Part shown: positions 42,101-51,039 of the stretch, piece by piece
Position numbering within the stretch: the stretch's first letter is position 1
Layout of the letters: each line of letters starts with the position of its first letter
NCBI RefSeq assembly: GCF_022829405.1
Contig: NZ_JAKSXW010000149.1
Span: 186,001-250,000 of the forward strand
Direction: 5' to 3'
DNA from: Methylobacterium sp. J-076
GTDB lineage: Bacteria; Pseudomonadota; Alphaproteobacteria; Rhizobiales; Beijerinckiaceae
Length of the DNA: 64,000 nucleotides
Program-made: the position numbers and the translations under genes
The notes under the pieces: model-generated
The model's input: the letters and a program-made list of their open reading frames with translations, nothing else
What the model was told of the DNA's origin: nothing
The model's database searches: none

Positions 42101-42762
42101 CCATGCGCCCCCCCGACGATCCCGCAGGTTTCATCCGCGCCAACACCCGCCTGCTGCCGGTTCCGCATACCCCGGAGATTCGCCTGCACGTGGCGGACGA
42201 GGCCACGGAACTCTGGCAGCGCACGGAGGACGAGCTTCAGGAGATCGGCCTGCCGCCGCCCTTCTGGGCCTTCGCCTGGGCGGGGGGGCAGGCGCTCGCC
42301 CGCTACCTCCTCGACAACCCCACCTCCGTCGCCGGCCGGCGGGTGATCGACTTCGCCTCCGGGTCCGGCCTCTGCGCCATCGCGGCGGCGATGGCGGGCG
42401 CGCGGCATGTCCTCGCCAGCGATCTCGATGCCTTCGCGGTGACGGCCATCGGCCTCAATGCGGCGGAGAACGGCGTCTCTGGCCGCATCGAGGCGACGGC
42501 GGCGAACCTCCTCGGCACGTCCTGCCGAGCGGACATGGTGCTGGCGGCCGACGTGTTCTACGAGCGCGACCTCGCCGCGACGGTGACGGAATGGCTCGCC
42601 CGGCTCCAGGGCGAGGGGTGTGAGGTGCTGATCGGCGACCCCGGCCGGACCTACCTGCCCCGGGACCGGCTGACCTGCCTCGCCACCTACAGCGTGCCGG
42701 TGATGCGCAGCCTCGAGGATGCCGAGGTGAAGCAAAGCCACGTCTGGCGGCTGAACGGTTAA
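42097..42762 (+). CDS. ETFB-type protein lysine methyltransferase
   Basis: Seven-beta-strand SAM methyltransferase, 221 residues (ATG 42097, overlapping the glycosyltransferase stop; ATG 42103 possible). Seen: TRLLPVPHTPEIRLHVADEA, the LPPPFWAFAWAGGQALARYL motif typical of the METTL20-like group, SAM motif FASGSGLCAIAAAMAGA and LASDLDAFAVTA, and ADMVLAADVFYER. In a related Agrobacterium enzyme the substrates are ETF-beta and ribosomal protein L7/L12; the same is inferred here. The operon partner gives no hint to substrate. Confidence 0.88.
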   Translation: MTMRPPDDPAGFIRANTRLLPVPHTPEIRLHVADEATELWQRTEDELQEIGLPPPFWAFAWAGGQALARYLLDNPTSVAGRRVIDFASGSGLCAIAAAMAGARHVLASDLDAFAVTAIGLNAAENGVSGRIEATAANLLGTSCRADMVLAADVFYERDLAATVTEWLARLQGEGCEVLIGDPGRTYLPRDRLTCLATYSVPVMRSLEDAEVKQSHVWRLNG

Positions 42763-42849
42763 GCTCGAACCGCCGCCCGTCCGGACGACTTATCCCCCGC
42801 GGCCCGAACTTTGCCATGAGGGCTCCACCTGACCCAAAGGTGTTTCATC

Positions 42850-43422
42850 GTGACACTCACGCCGCGCCTTCCCCGCGTCGTCGCCTTCGCCGCCAGCGCC
42901 AAGCGCCCCGCGCGCACGCGCTTCCTCGTCGAAGCCGTGGCGGCCGAACTGTCCCGCCTGCGCCGGATCGACCTGAAGGTCTACGATCTCATCGATGCCG
43001 GCCCCGGCCTGGGCGTGTCCCGGCGCGAGGACCTGACGCTCCCGGCGGCCCGATTGGTGGACGCCATCGAGAACGCGGATGCGTTGATCCTTGGCACGCC
43101 GGTCTACCAGGGCGGGTATGCCGGGCTGTTCAAGCACGTCTTCGATTTCGTGGATCCGGCCAAGCTCGCGGGGCGGCCGGTGGTCCTCACCGCCACGGGG
43201 GGAGGCCTGCGGCATTCCCTGGTGGTCGAGCATTCCATGCGTCCGCTCTTCGGCTTCTTCGCCGCCCATGTCGCGCCGACCTCCGTCTATGCCGGGCCGG
43301 ACTGCATCGCCCACGATGCGGTGACCGATCCCGCGATGGTAGGACGGATCGCCGCGGCGGCCTCCGAACTCTCGGCCCTCATCGAAGTCGCCCGCGCCGC
43401 CTCGGCCGGCGCCGCCGCCTGA
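42850..43422 (+). CDS. NAD(P)H-dependent FMN reductase
   Basis: Flavodoxin-like flavin reductase, 190 residues with GTG start. Seen: the phosphate-binding VAFAASAKRPARTRFLVEAV, ENADALILGTPVYQGGYAGL (flavin site), FKHVFDFVDPAKLAGRPVVL and TGGGLRHSLVVEHSMRPLFG. Closest known group is the MsuE-type FMN reductase that feeds reduced flavin to two-component monooxygenases such as alkanesulfonate enzymes; no monooxygenase is next to it here, so partner is unknown. Confidence 0.88.
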   Translation: MTLTPRLPRVVAFAASAKRPARTRFLVEAVAAELSRLRRIDLKVYDLIDAGPGLGVSRREDLTLPAARLVDAIENADALILGTPVYQGGYAGLFKHVFDFVDPAKLAGRPVVLTATGGGLRHSLVVEHSMRPLFGFFAAHVAPTSVYAGPDCIAHDAVTDPAMVGRIAAAASELSALIEVARAASAGAAA

Positions 43423-43580
43423 GGCTATCCGCCCGCCCCGGAAAGCCTTAGCTTGGCGTATGGGCGAACCGAGGCGGGACTGATCCGTCGGTGAGCCATG
43501 CTACAGGCCGCCGTGCAGCCGCCCGCCCCGGAAGCGGGACACTCGTCGTCGCGCGGCGCTGCAATCCGGTCGGGGGTGTC

Positions 43581-44195
43581 ATGGCCAATTCCACGGTGAC
43601 CACACGGCGGACGGGCGGACCGGCGCTGCCGGCGACCTACACCACCGCCGCCGGCCTTCCCCGCTACAACCCGCTCTCGCAGCTCCTGCACTGGCTGACG
43701 GCCGCCTTCGCCCTGGCCGTGCTGCCCCTGGCCTGGGTCGCCCTCAGCCTTCCCGCCGGGGAAACCAAGGGCACGATGTTCGTCCTGCACAAGTCGGTCG
43801 GCCTGACGATCTTTGCCATCGTGGTGATCCGCATCCTGTGGCGGGCGGTCCATCCCGCCCCCGCCGATCCGAACACGCCCAGGGCCCTGGAGCTCATCGC
43901 CACCGTCAACCACTGGCTGCTCTACGCGATCTTCCTGATCATGCCGGTCAGTGGCTACCTGCTCAGTGCCCTCTCCGGTCGGTCGACACCGTACTTCTGG
44001 CTGTTCACCATCCCGGGCCTCGATAAGAACGAGTCGCTGCAGAAATCCTTCGAGGCGGTCCACGTCTTCGGGCAGTTCGCCGTGTACCTCCTCGTGGTCC
44101 TGCACGTCGCCGGCACGGTGTGGCACCTCGTGATCCGCCGGGACGGCATCCTCGAGCGGATGCTCCCGGTGCAGGACGGGCGCGGGACACGCTGA
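43581..44195 (+). CDS. Cytochrome b561-family membrane protein
   Basis: 204 residues from ATG 43581. Four transmembrane helices with histidines positioned for two b hemes: LLHWLTAAFALAVLPLAWVA, FVLHKSVGLTIFAIVVIRIL, TVNHWLLYAIFLIMPVSGYL and FAVYLLVVLHVAGTVWHLV. Members transfer electrons across the inner membrane, for example superoxide to quinone in E. coli CybB. The donor here is unknown. A long bidirectional hairpin follows. A proline/threonine-rich N-terminal extension of about 30 residues precedes helix one. Confidence 0.9.
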   Translation: MANSTVTTRRTGGPALPATYTTAAGLPRYNPLSQLLHWLTAAFALAVLPLAWVALSLPAGETKGTMFVLHKSVGLTIFAIVVIRILWRAVHPAPADPNTPRALELIATVNHWLLYAIFLIMPVSGYLLSALSGRSTPYFWLFTIPGLDKNESLQKSFEAVHVFGQFAVYLLVVLHVAGTVWHLVIRRDGILERMLPVQDGRGTR

Positions 44196-44212
44196 GACCG
44201 CACGACAGCCCA

Positions 44213-44242
44213 GCCGGGCGGAGCCCTACGGCTCGGCCCGGC
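44213..44242. terminator. Thirteen-pair bidirectional hairpin between convergent genes
   Basis: GCCGGGCGGAGCC, loop CTAC, GGCTCGGCCCGGC: twelve of thirteen positions paired. It overlaps the stop codon of the double-Inh gene and follows the cytochrome b561 stop by 17 bp. No T-run, but the stability and the location argue for transcription termination in both directions. Confidence 0.65.
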
Positions 44243-45125
44243 GCAGGACGAGCGTGGTGCCGACCTCGGGGTCGCGGCGCCAGCCACCGTCCCCGTTCGG
44301 GACGAGGCCGATGGTATGGCCGCGCTTGGCGGTCAACGTGAGACGCCCTCCGGCGTAGTGCCAGCGCACCGGATTGAACACTTCCATTCCCTCGTCCTGG
44401 CAACCCGGCAGCAGCTTCACCGCCCCGCCCGCCCCGAGGTCGAGGCGGCAGGTGCCCTGCTGGCGGAAGCGGTCCAGCAGATAGGTGCCCGGCCGTGGCG
44501 CCGCCCCGTCATCCGGCGTGCCGGCGGCCGTCTGCGCGCGTGGCGCGGCGCCCGCAGGCTGCCGGAGCGGTTCGGGGACGGGCACCGGTGCCGGCGCAGG
44601 GGCGGGCGCGGCCTCCGGCGGGGGCGGCTCGGCCCCCGGAGGCCGCATCCCGACGATGTCGAGGGGGACGAGGCTGTAGGTCTCGCCGTTCTCGGTGGCG
44701 GCGTAGCTCCGCCGGTCCGGCCGCCGCTTGAACAGGAGGAGGGGGCGGACATTCGCGTCCACCAGCCGCACGGTTTCCTCGGCGTAGAGCCAGCCCGCCA
44801 CGTTGCCCATGAACGGGAGCGCCCGGCGACAGCCGGGGGGGAAGTTCACCTTCTGGCCCGCCGGCCCCCTGTCCCGCAGCAGCGTCATCACGCAGCGCCG
44901 GTTCGTTCCGTCGCGGGACAGGTCCCACGTGCCGGGAACGTCGGCCACCTTGGTCGGCAACGTCTCCTCCGGCTGGTCCGGGCTCTGGGGCGCCGCCGCC
45001 GGAGGGGGAGGGGAAGGGGTGGTGGGGGCGAACCCGTAGGAGGGCGCGGGCTCCTCCTGGGCGAGGGCCGACCCGGAGGCCAGGGCCAGCAGGACGCCCA
45101 GCGTGGCGGTGCCGAGGCGGCTCAC
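44226..45125 (-). CDS. Exported protein with two AprI/Inh-like domains
   Basis: 299 residues. GTG 45125 overlaps the TGA of the upstream dehydrogenase by four bases. Signal peptide about 1-23 (TATLGVLLALASGSALA). Two copies of an Inh-type beta-barrel: first about 65-160 (VPGTWDLSRDGTNRRCVMTL, GWLYAEETVRLVDANVRP, RRSYAATENGETYSLVP), second about 210-299 (GTYLLDRFRQQGTCRLDLG, VRWHYAGGRLTLTAKRG), joined by a Pro/Ala-rich linker. Single-domain Inh proteins inhibit serralysin-type metalloproteases in the periplasm. No such protease is nearby; target unknown. Confidence 0.75.
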   Translation of the reverse strand: MSRLGTATLGVLLALASGSALAQEEPAPSYGFAPTTPSPPPPAAAPQSPDQPEETLPTKVADVPGTWDLSRDGTNRRCVMTLLRDRGPAGQKVNFPPGCRRALPFMGNVAGWLYAEETVRLVDANVRPLLLFKRRPDRRSYAATENGETYSLVPLDIVGMRPPGAEPPPPEAAPAPAPAPVPVPEPLRQPAGAAPRAQTAAGTPDDGAAPRPGTYLLDRFRQQGTCRLDLGAGGAVKLLPGCQDEGMEVFNPVRWHYAGGRLTLTAKRGHTIGLVPNGDGGWRRDPEVGTTLVLRRAEP

Positions 45126-46090
45126 GCCCGCGGCCTCCAGGGTGTTTCGGCCACGGGGGTGATCGGCCCGCGCCCCTCGAACCACGACAGGATGTTGTCG
45201 ACCACGAGTTGCGCCATGGCGTTGCGCGTGTGCTCGGAGGCCGAGCCGACATGCGGCAGCAGGACGGTGTTCTCCAGGGCCGCGAGGTCGGCCGGCACGT
45301 GCGGCTCGTTCTCGAACACGTCGAGGCCGGCGCCGTGGATCGTGCCGGCCCGAAGGGCCGCGATCAGGGCCGCCTCATCGACCACGCTGCCCCGGGCGAC
45401 GTTGACGAGGATTCCCTCCGGCCCCAGAGCCTCCAGCACCTCGGCCCCGACGAGGCCCTTCGTCTCGGGGCCACCCGGCGCGACGACGATCAGCACATGC
45501 ACCGCCCGGGCGAGGCTGACCGGAGTGTCGTGGTAGGTGTAGTCCACGCCGGACTGCCGGCTGCGGCCGAAATAGTCGATCGCCACATCGAAACCTTCGA
45601 GCCGCCGGGCGATGGCCCGGCCGATCCGCCCGAGGCCGAGGATGCCGACCCGCCGGCCCCGCAGGGAGGCGGTGAGCGGGAAGGGCGCCTTGGGCCAGTG
45701 CCCTTCGCGCAGGTAACGGTCGGCCTGCGGCAACCGGCGGATCGTCGCCAGGACGAGGCCGATCGCGAGGTCCGCGACCTCCTCGGTCAGCACGTCGGGC
45801 GTGTTAGTGACGATCACGTTCCGTGCGGCGGCGGCGCCCGCATCCACCGCATCGTAGCCGACGCCGAAGTTGGCGATGAGTTCGAGGGCCGGCAACCGTT
45901 CCATCAGGGCGGCATCGACGGTGCCGCCGGCGCACAATCCCCGGATCCGCGGCCCGACCTCCCGGAGCAGGGCGTCGCCGTCGGGGGCCTCGTCCAGACG
46001 GTGGATCGTGAAGCGGCCGCCGAGCGACCGCTCGATCAACGGGTGCATCTTGCGCAGGAGCAGGATGTCGGCGGACGGGGCTCCGGTCAT
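45122..46090 (-). CDS. 2-hydroxyacid dehydrogenase (GyaR/GhrB-like)
   Basis: D-isomer-specific NAD(P)-dependent dehydrogenase, 322 residues from ATG 46090. Seen: ANFGVGYDAVDAGAAAAR, the nucleotide-binding GILGLGRIGRAIARRLEGFD, NVARGSVVDEAAL with the catalytic Arg, GLDVFENEPHVP with the Glu, and LLPHVGSASEHTR with the His. Reduces glyoxylate or hydroxypyruvate in close relatives; the exact substrate is not resolvable here. It heads a two-gene unit with the double-Inh gene. Divergent from leuC. Confidence 0.92.
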   Translation of the reverse strand: MTGAPSADILLLRKMHPLIERSLGGRFTIHRLDEAPDGDALLREVGPRIRGLCAGGTVDAALMERLPALELIANFGVGYDAVDAGAAAARNVIVTNTPDVLTEEVADLAIGLVLATIRRLPQADRYLREGHWPKAPFPLTASLRGRRVGILGLGRIGRAIARRLEGFDVAIDYFGRSRQSGVDYTYHDTPVSLARAVHVLIVVAPGGPETKGLVGAEVLEALGPEGILVNVARGSVVDEAALIAALRAGTIHGAGLDVFENEPHVPADLAALENTVLLPHVGSASEHTRNAMAQLVVDNILSWFEGRGPITPVAETPWRPRA

Positions 46091-46335
46091 CTGTGCGAGA
46101 TCTCTTCCGACTTGGCCCTGGCGTGGGGACGGGGGTTTGCGAGCCATACGCCCTGGCGGGACGGAGGGGCTAGCCGTGGCGCGCAGACACCCTGACAGCC
46201 GCGACGCTTTCGCGCCGCAACTCCCCCCCGCACACCGACGGTGCCCCTTCCGAAATCCGCCGCCGAACCTTACTAAGGGCTCTCGGACAGAAGCGACAGC
46301 GCTGAACCGAGGCCATTCTCGAAGACAGCAAGACC

Positions 46336-47748
<1,413 letters not shown>

Positions 47749-47840
47749 CGACACGAAAATGACGGCGCGGCGGAATCGCGATTGACGCAAGGCCCCGCGC
47801 CGCCTAAACGAACCCCGTCGCCGGCCAAGGCCGACGGCGA

Positions 47841-47925
47841 GCCCAGGTGGCGGAATTGGTAGACGCGCTGGTTTCAGGTACCAGTCTCGCAAGAGGTGAA
47901 GGTTCGAGTCCTTTCCTGGGCACCA
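47841..47925 (+). tRNA. tRNA-Leu (anticodon CAG)
   Basis: Eighty-five bases, a class II tRNA with long variable arm. Acceptor GCCCAGG pairs with CCTGGGC; anticodon arm CTGGT-TTCAGGT-ACCAG gives CAG; T-loop TTCGAGT; encoded CCA (47923-47925). Confidence 0.96.
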
Positions 47926-48507
47926 TCAGCGGCCTAAAGCGCTGATCCGCAAAGACAGATCTTCTACAATCGCACGTCACACGACCACCGCCCGCACAGG
48001 GCAGGGATCGGTCATCGACGTTTCGATCCCGCACCCCGTAGTGCCGGGTTCGTAGTTACTTCAAGTCCAACTCGCCGTATTTATGCTGCCGGAAGCGCGG
48101 CACACTCCTGGTCGTGAATGCCGTCGCAGGCGCCTTCGTCTAGCCAGGCTCGCCAGCGACGCGACACGGGTTGTCGCCCTTATTCTCCGCCACGACCTTC
48201 TCCCGAGCTGCCCCCAAGGGCCTCCGGTGAACGCCGGCATTCGCGCGCAGTCGGCAATCGGTCGCCGCGGCCCCTCGGCATCACCCGCGGAGCACCGACG
48301 TCGGAGCAGTGTCGGTCGGCCCGGCCCGTACGCCACGGCAAGTCTCCAATTGGCTCGCACTTGCCAACTATACAATCGCGGCGGACGACGGCGATCAACA
48401 ACGCGCCATCGAGAGAGCTAAAAGTCGCTATACGTACTCGCTCGGACTTGTGGAAACGGCCCTGGCCAGCGCACATAGGCGGGTCCTTTGTTTCGCCGGA
48501 GCGATCC
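47926..48507. other. Intergenic region after tRNA-Leu
   Basis: About 580 bp in which I see no credible gene, repeat or integrase remnant. Composition is somewhat lower in GC than its neighbours, notably around 48360-48440, which would suit a promoter for the gene starting at 48508. Confidence 0.5.
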
Positions 48508-49125
48508 TTGCGCCCTGCCTTTCGCACGCTCACCGCTGCGCTGCTGGTCGCAGCGACGGCGGCACCGTCGCTGGGTGCGCCGCAGGGCGCGGGCCATGGG
48601 CGACCGGCCGCCGATGGGGATCGAGACTCCGCCCCGGCGAGCCAGACCGCGACCCTCGACCGCCACGAGAATCTGTGGGGCAAGCTCTCGGCCTCGATCT
48701 GCGTGGGCTGCATCACCGCGGCCAACCGCGTCGCACCGCCGAGCTATGAGCGTCCCGGGGCAACTGCGGTCGCCGAGGCGAAGGCCGAGCCGATCAAGAC
48801 CGCATCGCGGGTCGCCGCGGCGCCGCGGAAGTTCGTGCAGCTCCGGAAGCGCTACGCCGCGCTGCACCGTCGCGACCGGCGCAGGCTTGCCGCCCGCGCC
48901 CGGATCCTGAGGGCGGCGATGCATGCGAAGCGGCGTGCCCTGCGCCTGGCCGCCGCCCAGAGGCATCGGAGTGTCCACGCCCAGGCCGCGCTGGTGCCGG
49001 CCTATGGGCCGGGCTTCGAGAACCGGGTGTATCGGATCCCGGTCGACCCGCCCTGGACCCCGGGCGACGATGGCCGGTGGCGCGAGACGATCCTGCCGAC
49101 CCTCGTCCGGTTGCGGCGCACCTGA
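48508..49125 (+). CDS. Exported Arg/Ala-rich basic protein
   Basis: 205 residues. A TTG at 48508, six bases after GGAG, opens a perfect signal peptide (RPAFRTLTAALLVAATAAP, SLGA) while upstream sequence in frame is not protein-like. The mature part has an acidic/polar segment with two cysteines (SASICVGCITAANR), a strongly basic helical stretch (KFVQLRKRYAALHRRDRRRL, then AARARILRAAMHAKRRALRL) and a C-terminal YRIPVDPPWTPGDDGRWRE. No known domain; an envelope- or DNA-binding role is speculative. Confidence 0.65.
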   Translation: MRPAFRTLTAALLVAATAAPSLGAPQGAGHGRPAADGDRDSAPASQTATLDRHENLWGKLSASICVGCITAANRVAPPSYERPGATAVAEAKAEPIKTASRVAAAPRKFVQLRKRYAALHRRDRRRLAARARILRAAMHAKRRALRLAAAQRHRSVHAQAALVPAYGPGFENRVYRIPVDPPWTPGDDGRWRETILPTLVRLRRT

Positions 49126-49223
49126 GGCGCCCGCCCGGGGGCGGGCTTGATGCCGCGTCCAGGAACCCCGCGTGCCACCGCCCCTTGTCCGGGGACCGCA
49201 TTGGCGCGGACGGAGCTCTCACG

Positions 49224-49676
49224 ATGCGACATACTTCGGCGGCCGCCCTCGGGCTGGCCCTCTCGCTGCTGCCCACGCTGGCTCTCGCCGAGGGAAAGCC
49301 CTTGCCGCCGCCGTCGAGCGACGTGGTGCCGCCCATCGAGCTGACGATCACCATGAAGGACGGCAAGCCGGTCTGTGCGCCGGCCGAACTGCTCGTGCCG
49401 GCCAACACCAACGTCGCCCTGAGCGTCGTCAGCAGCGCCGACGCGGAAGTCACCCTGACGATCCCGGGCCAGTTCGCCAACGGGCTCGTGCTTCACGCGG
49501 ACGGGGACCTCGTCCACGTGGCGAGCGAGCACGGCTATCTGGTCAAGCGCAACGGCAAGGGCACCCTCAAGCTGCGCACCGAAGGGCCGGGCAAGGAAGA
49601 TTACGCCTGCACCAGCACCACAAACCAGAAGGCGCCGTTCATCGGCAGCTACGTCCGCAAGTCGCCCGCCGGCTAG
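49224..49676 (+). CDS. Secreted protein, possibly cupredoxin-like fold
   Basis: 150 residues from ATG 49224. Signal peptide about 1-22 (SAAALGLALSLLPTLALAEG). The mature part reads KPVCAPAELLVPANTNVALS, VVSSADAEVTLTIPGQ, then a LVHVASEHGYLVKR strand and EDYACTSTTNQK. The VPANTNVAL strand and the late YAC pattern resemble a cupredoxin sandwich, but the usual copper His-Cys-His-Met set is not complete. A weak EcfG-like match (GGAAC-N16-CCTT at 49162) lies upstream. Function unknown. Confidence 0.65.
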   Translation: MRHTSAAALGLALSLLPTLALAEGKPLPPPSSDVVPPIELTITMKDGKPVCAPAELLVPANTNVALSVVSSADAEVTLTIPGQFANGLVLHADGDLVHVASEHGYLVKRNGKGTLKLRTEGPGKEDYACTSTTNQKAPFIGSYVRKSPAG

Positions 49677-49688
49677 GCCGCCTGCGCC

Positions 49689-49925
49689 TCACGCGTCATC
49701 CGGGCGGCGGGTGGGGCTCACCTCCGGCTCGTCCTCGGACAGGGGGATCGGTTCGTTGGTCATGCCCTCGTCCCCCTCGGCTTCCGCCCCGGGACGGTCG
49801 AGGGGGCCGTCCAAGGGCCTCACCGTGCCGAAGGGGATGTCCCGCGGGGATGGGGCGAGGCGGTCGCCTTCGAGATCGATCGAGGGCCGGCGCGGCGTCT
49901 CGGTGTCGTGCGGATCGGCGCCCAT
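49689..49925 (-). CDS. Small hydrophilic hypothetical protein
   Basis: About 78 residues from ATG 49925, preceded by GGGAGG; an in-frame ATG at 49937 is also possible. Pro/Asp/Glu-rich and likely disordered: ADPHDTETPRRPSIDLEGDR, DIPFGTVRPLDGPLDRPG, NEPIPLSEDEPEVSPTRRP. No domain recognised. Convergent with the secreted-protein gene, 12 bp between stops. Confidence 0.5.
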   Translation of the reverse strand: MGADPHDTETPRRPSIDLEGDRLAPSPRDIPFGTVRPLDGPLDRPGAEAEGDEGMTNEPIPLSEDEPEVSPTRRPDDA

Positions 49926-50021
49926 GCGGCCTCCCATCGGATACTCCACGTCAACACGGGTGCGGGCGCGGCGTTTCCCGGAACGGTCCCGGCACGGGGC
50001 CGGGACCGCCGCTGGGTATGC

Positions 50022-50600
50022 TCAGTCGATGACCTTGCCGTCCGGCCCGACCTTCACGGTCTGCTCCTTGTCGGCTCCGGCGACCTTGATCTCGTACTGC
50101 ACGGCCTTGCCATCCTTGGAGACCTCGGCCTCGTAGGCCTTGCCGCCGCCGGCCTTCTGCTCGGCGATGGCGAGGGCGTCCTTCAGCGACGTCTTGGCCT
50201 CGTTGAAGTTCTTCGGGGTCAGGAAGGTGAAGTAGCGCTCGATCGGCTGGTTCTCGGTCTTGTAGACCGCGCCGGTCTCGGCGTTGATCCCGTATTCCAC
50301 GAGCTTGCCGCTCGGGTACACGACCTTGACCGCGTAATGGACGGGGTTCTTGCTGTCGGCTTTCTCGAAGTCGGCGTCGATGGCCCGGCCGCCCTTCTCA
50401 TCCCCGTGCGTCTCGGCGGTGCTGATCGCCTGCGGCAGGGTGACCTTGGCCGTCTTGGCCACCTGCCACTCCTTCATGTCCTTCATGTCGCCCGCGCTGG
50501 CCGAGGGGGCCGGCGCCGGGGTCGGCGCGCTGCTCTGGGCCAGGGCGACGGAGGTTCCGAACGCGAGCAAACCGGCGGTGACGGCAATCTTCTTCAGCAT
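50022..50600 (-). CDS. PepSY domain-containing periplasmic protein
   Basis: 192 residues: signal peptide (LKKIAVTAGLLAFGTSVALA, about 1-21), low-complexity Ala/Pro linker, then two PepSY-like modules. First: LPQAISTAETHGDEKGGRAI, HYAVKVVYPSGKLVEYGINA with ETGAVYKTE; second: SLKDALAIAEQKAGGGKAYE, VQYEIKVAGADKEQTVKVGP. PepSY domains are small periplasmic beta modules often found in protease propeptides and in heme or redox systems. Soluble periplasmic form with unknown partner. Sits just before, and divergent from, the kdp locus. Confidence 0.88.
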   Translation of the reverse strand: MLKKIAVTAGLLAFGTSVALAQSSAPTPAPAPSASAGDMKDMKEWQVAKTAKVTLPQAISTAETHGDEKGGRAIDADFEKADSKNPVHYAVKVVYPSGKLVEYGINAETGAVYKTENQPIERYFTFLTPKNFNEAKTSLKDALAIAEQKAGGGKAYEAEVSKDGKAVQYEIKVAGADKEQTVKVGPDGKVID

Positions 50601-50827
50601 GGCGGATCGAATCCTTGTCGTGTCGCTATCGCCGTGTTGAACGCCCAAAGGCGCGGCCTGTTTCATGGCTGCGCATGGACTATTCGTCCCCGCCCGCACG
50701 GATCCTCATGCGGCCCTTATGCGGAGGGGCCGGTCGCCCTCTCGAACCCTCACGCGGTTCGCGGGCAGAATCGGTGACGGCAGGGGCCGGCCGCGGGGCG
50801 TCCGCGCCCGCCTGCCGACCGGACCCC

Positions 50828-50917
50828 ATGACCATGCTCGATCTCGCCTTCGTCGCCGCGGGTCTCGCTTTCTTCGCCGCCAGCGCGGGGTACGCCACCC
50901 TGTGCGAGCGGCTGTGA
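50828..50917 (+). CDS. 29-residue single-span membrane peptide upstream of kdpF
   Basis: Reads MTMLDLAFVAAGLAFFAASA then GYATLCERL: one transmembrane helix followed by a short Tyr/Cys-containing cytoplasmic-like tail. It is too short to be noticed by most gene finders. The stop lies ten bases before the kdpF start with the kdpF ribosome site (GAGGAGG) between, so it belongs to the kdp operon. I recall a similar ...Y-A-x-x-C-E-R-L peptide before kdp genes in other proteobacteria, which would make it a conserved accessory of the Kdp system. That is recollection, not verified. Confidence 0.65.
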   Translation: MTMLDLAFVAAGLAFFAASAGYATLCERL

Positions 50918-50927
50918 GGAGGCGGCC

Positions 50928-51017
50928 GTGACCCTCGACCTCGCCCTCGGCGCCCTCGTGACCGCCGGTCTCCTCGTCTACCTCACCTACGCCCTCGTCC
51001 GCCCCGAGCGGTTCTGA
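50928..51017 (+). CDS. kdpF: K+-transporting ATPase small subunit KdpF
   Basis: Twenty-nine residues, GTG start after GAGGAGG. TLDLALGALVTAGLLVYLTY then ALVRPERF: a single transmembrane helix and the ALxxPERF tail typical of KdpF. In E. coli KdpF stabilises the KdpABC complex, lying against KdpA and KdpB. Followed 22 bp later by kdpA. Confidence 0.88.
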   Translation: MTLDLALGALVTAGLLVYLTYALVRPERF

Positions 51018-51039
51018 GCGGCCCGACGGACCCCCTCCC

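Noticed and set aside
49162..49186. GGAAC-N16-CCTT before the cupredoxin-like gene
   Set aside because: One mismatch in the -10 core and no other support; kept only as a remark in the gene entry.
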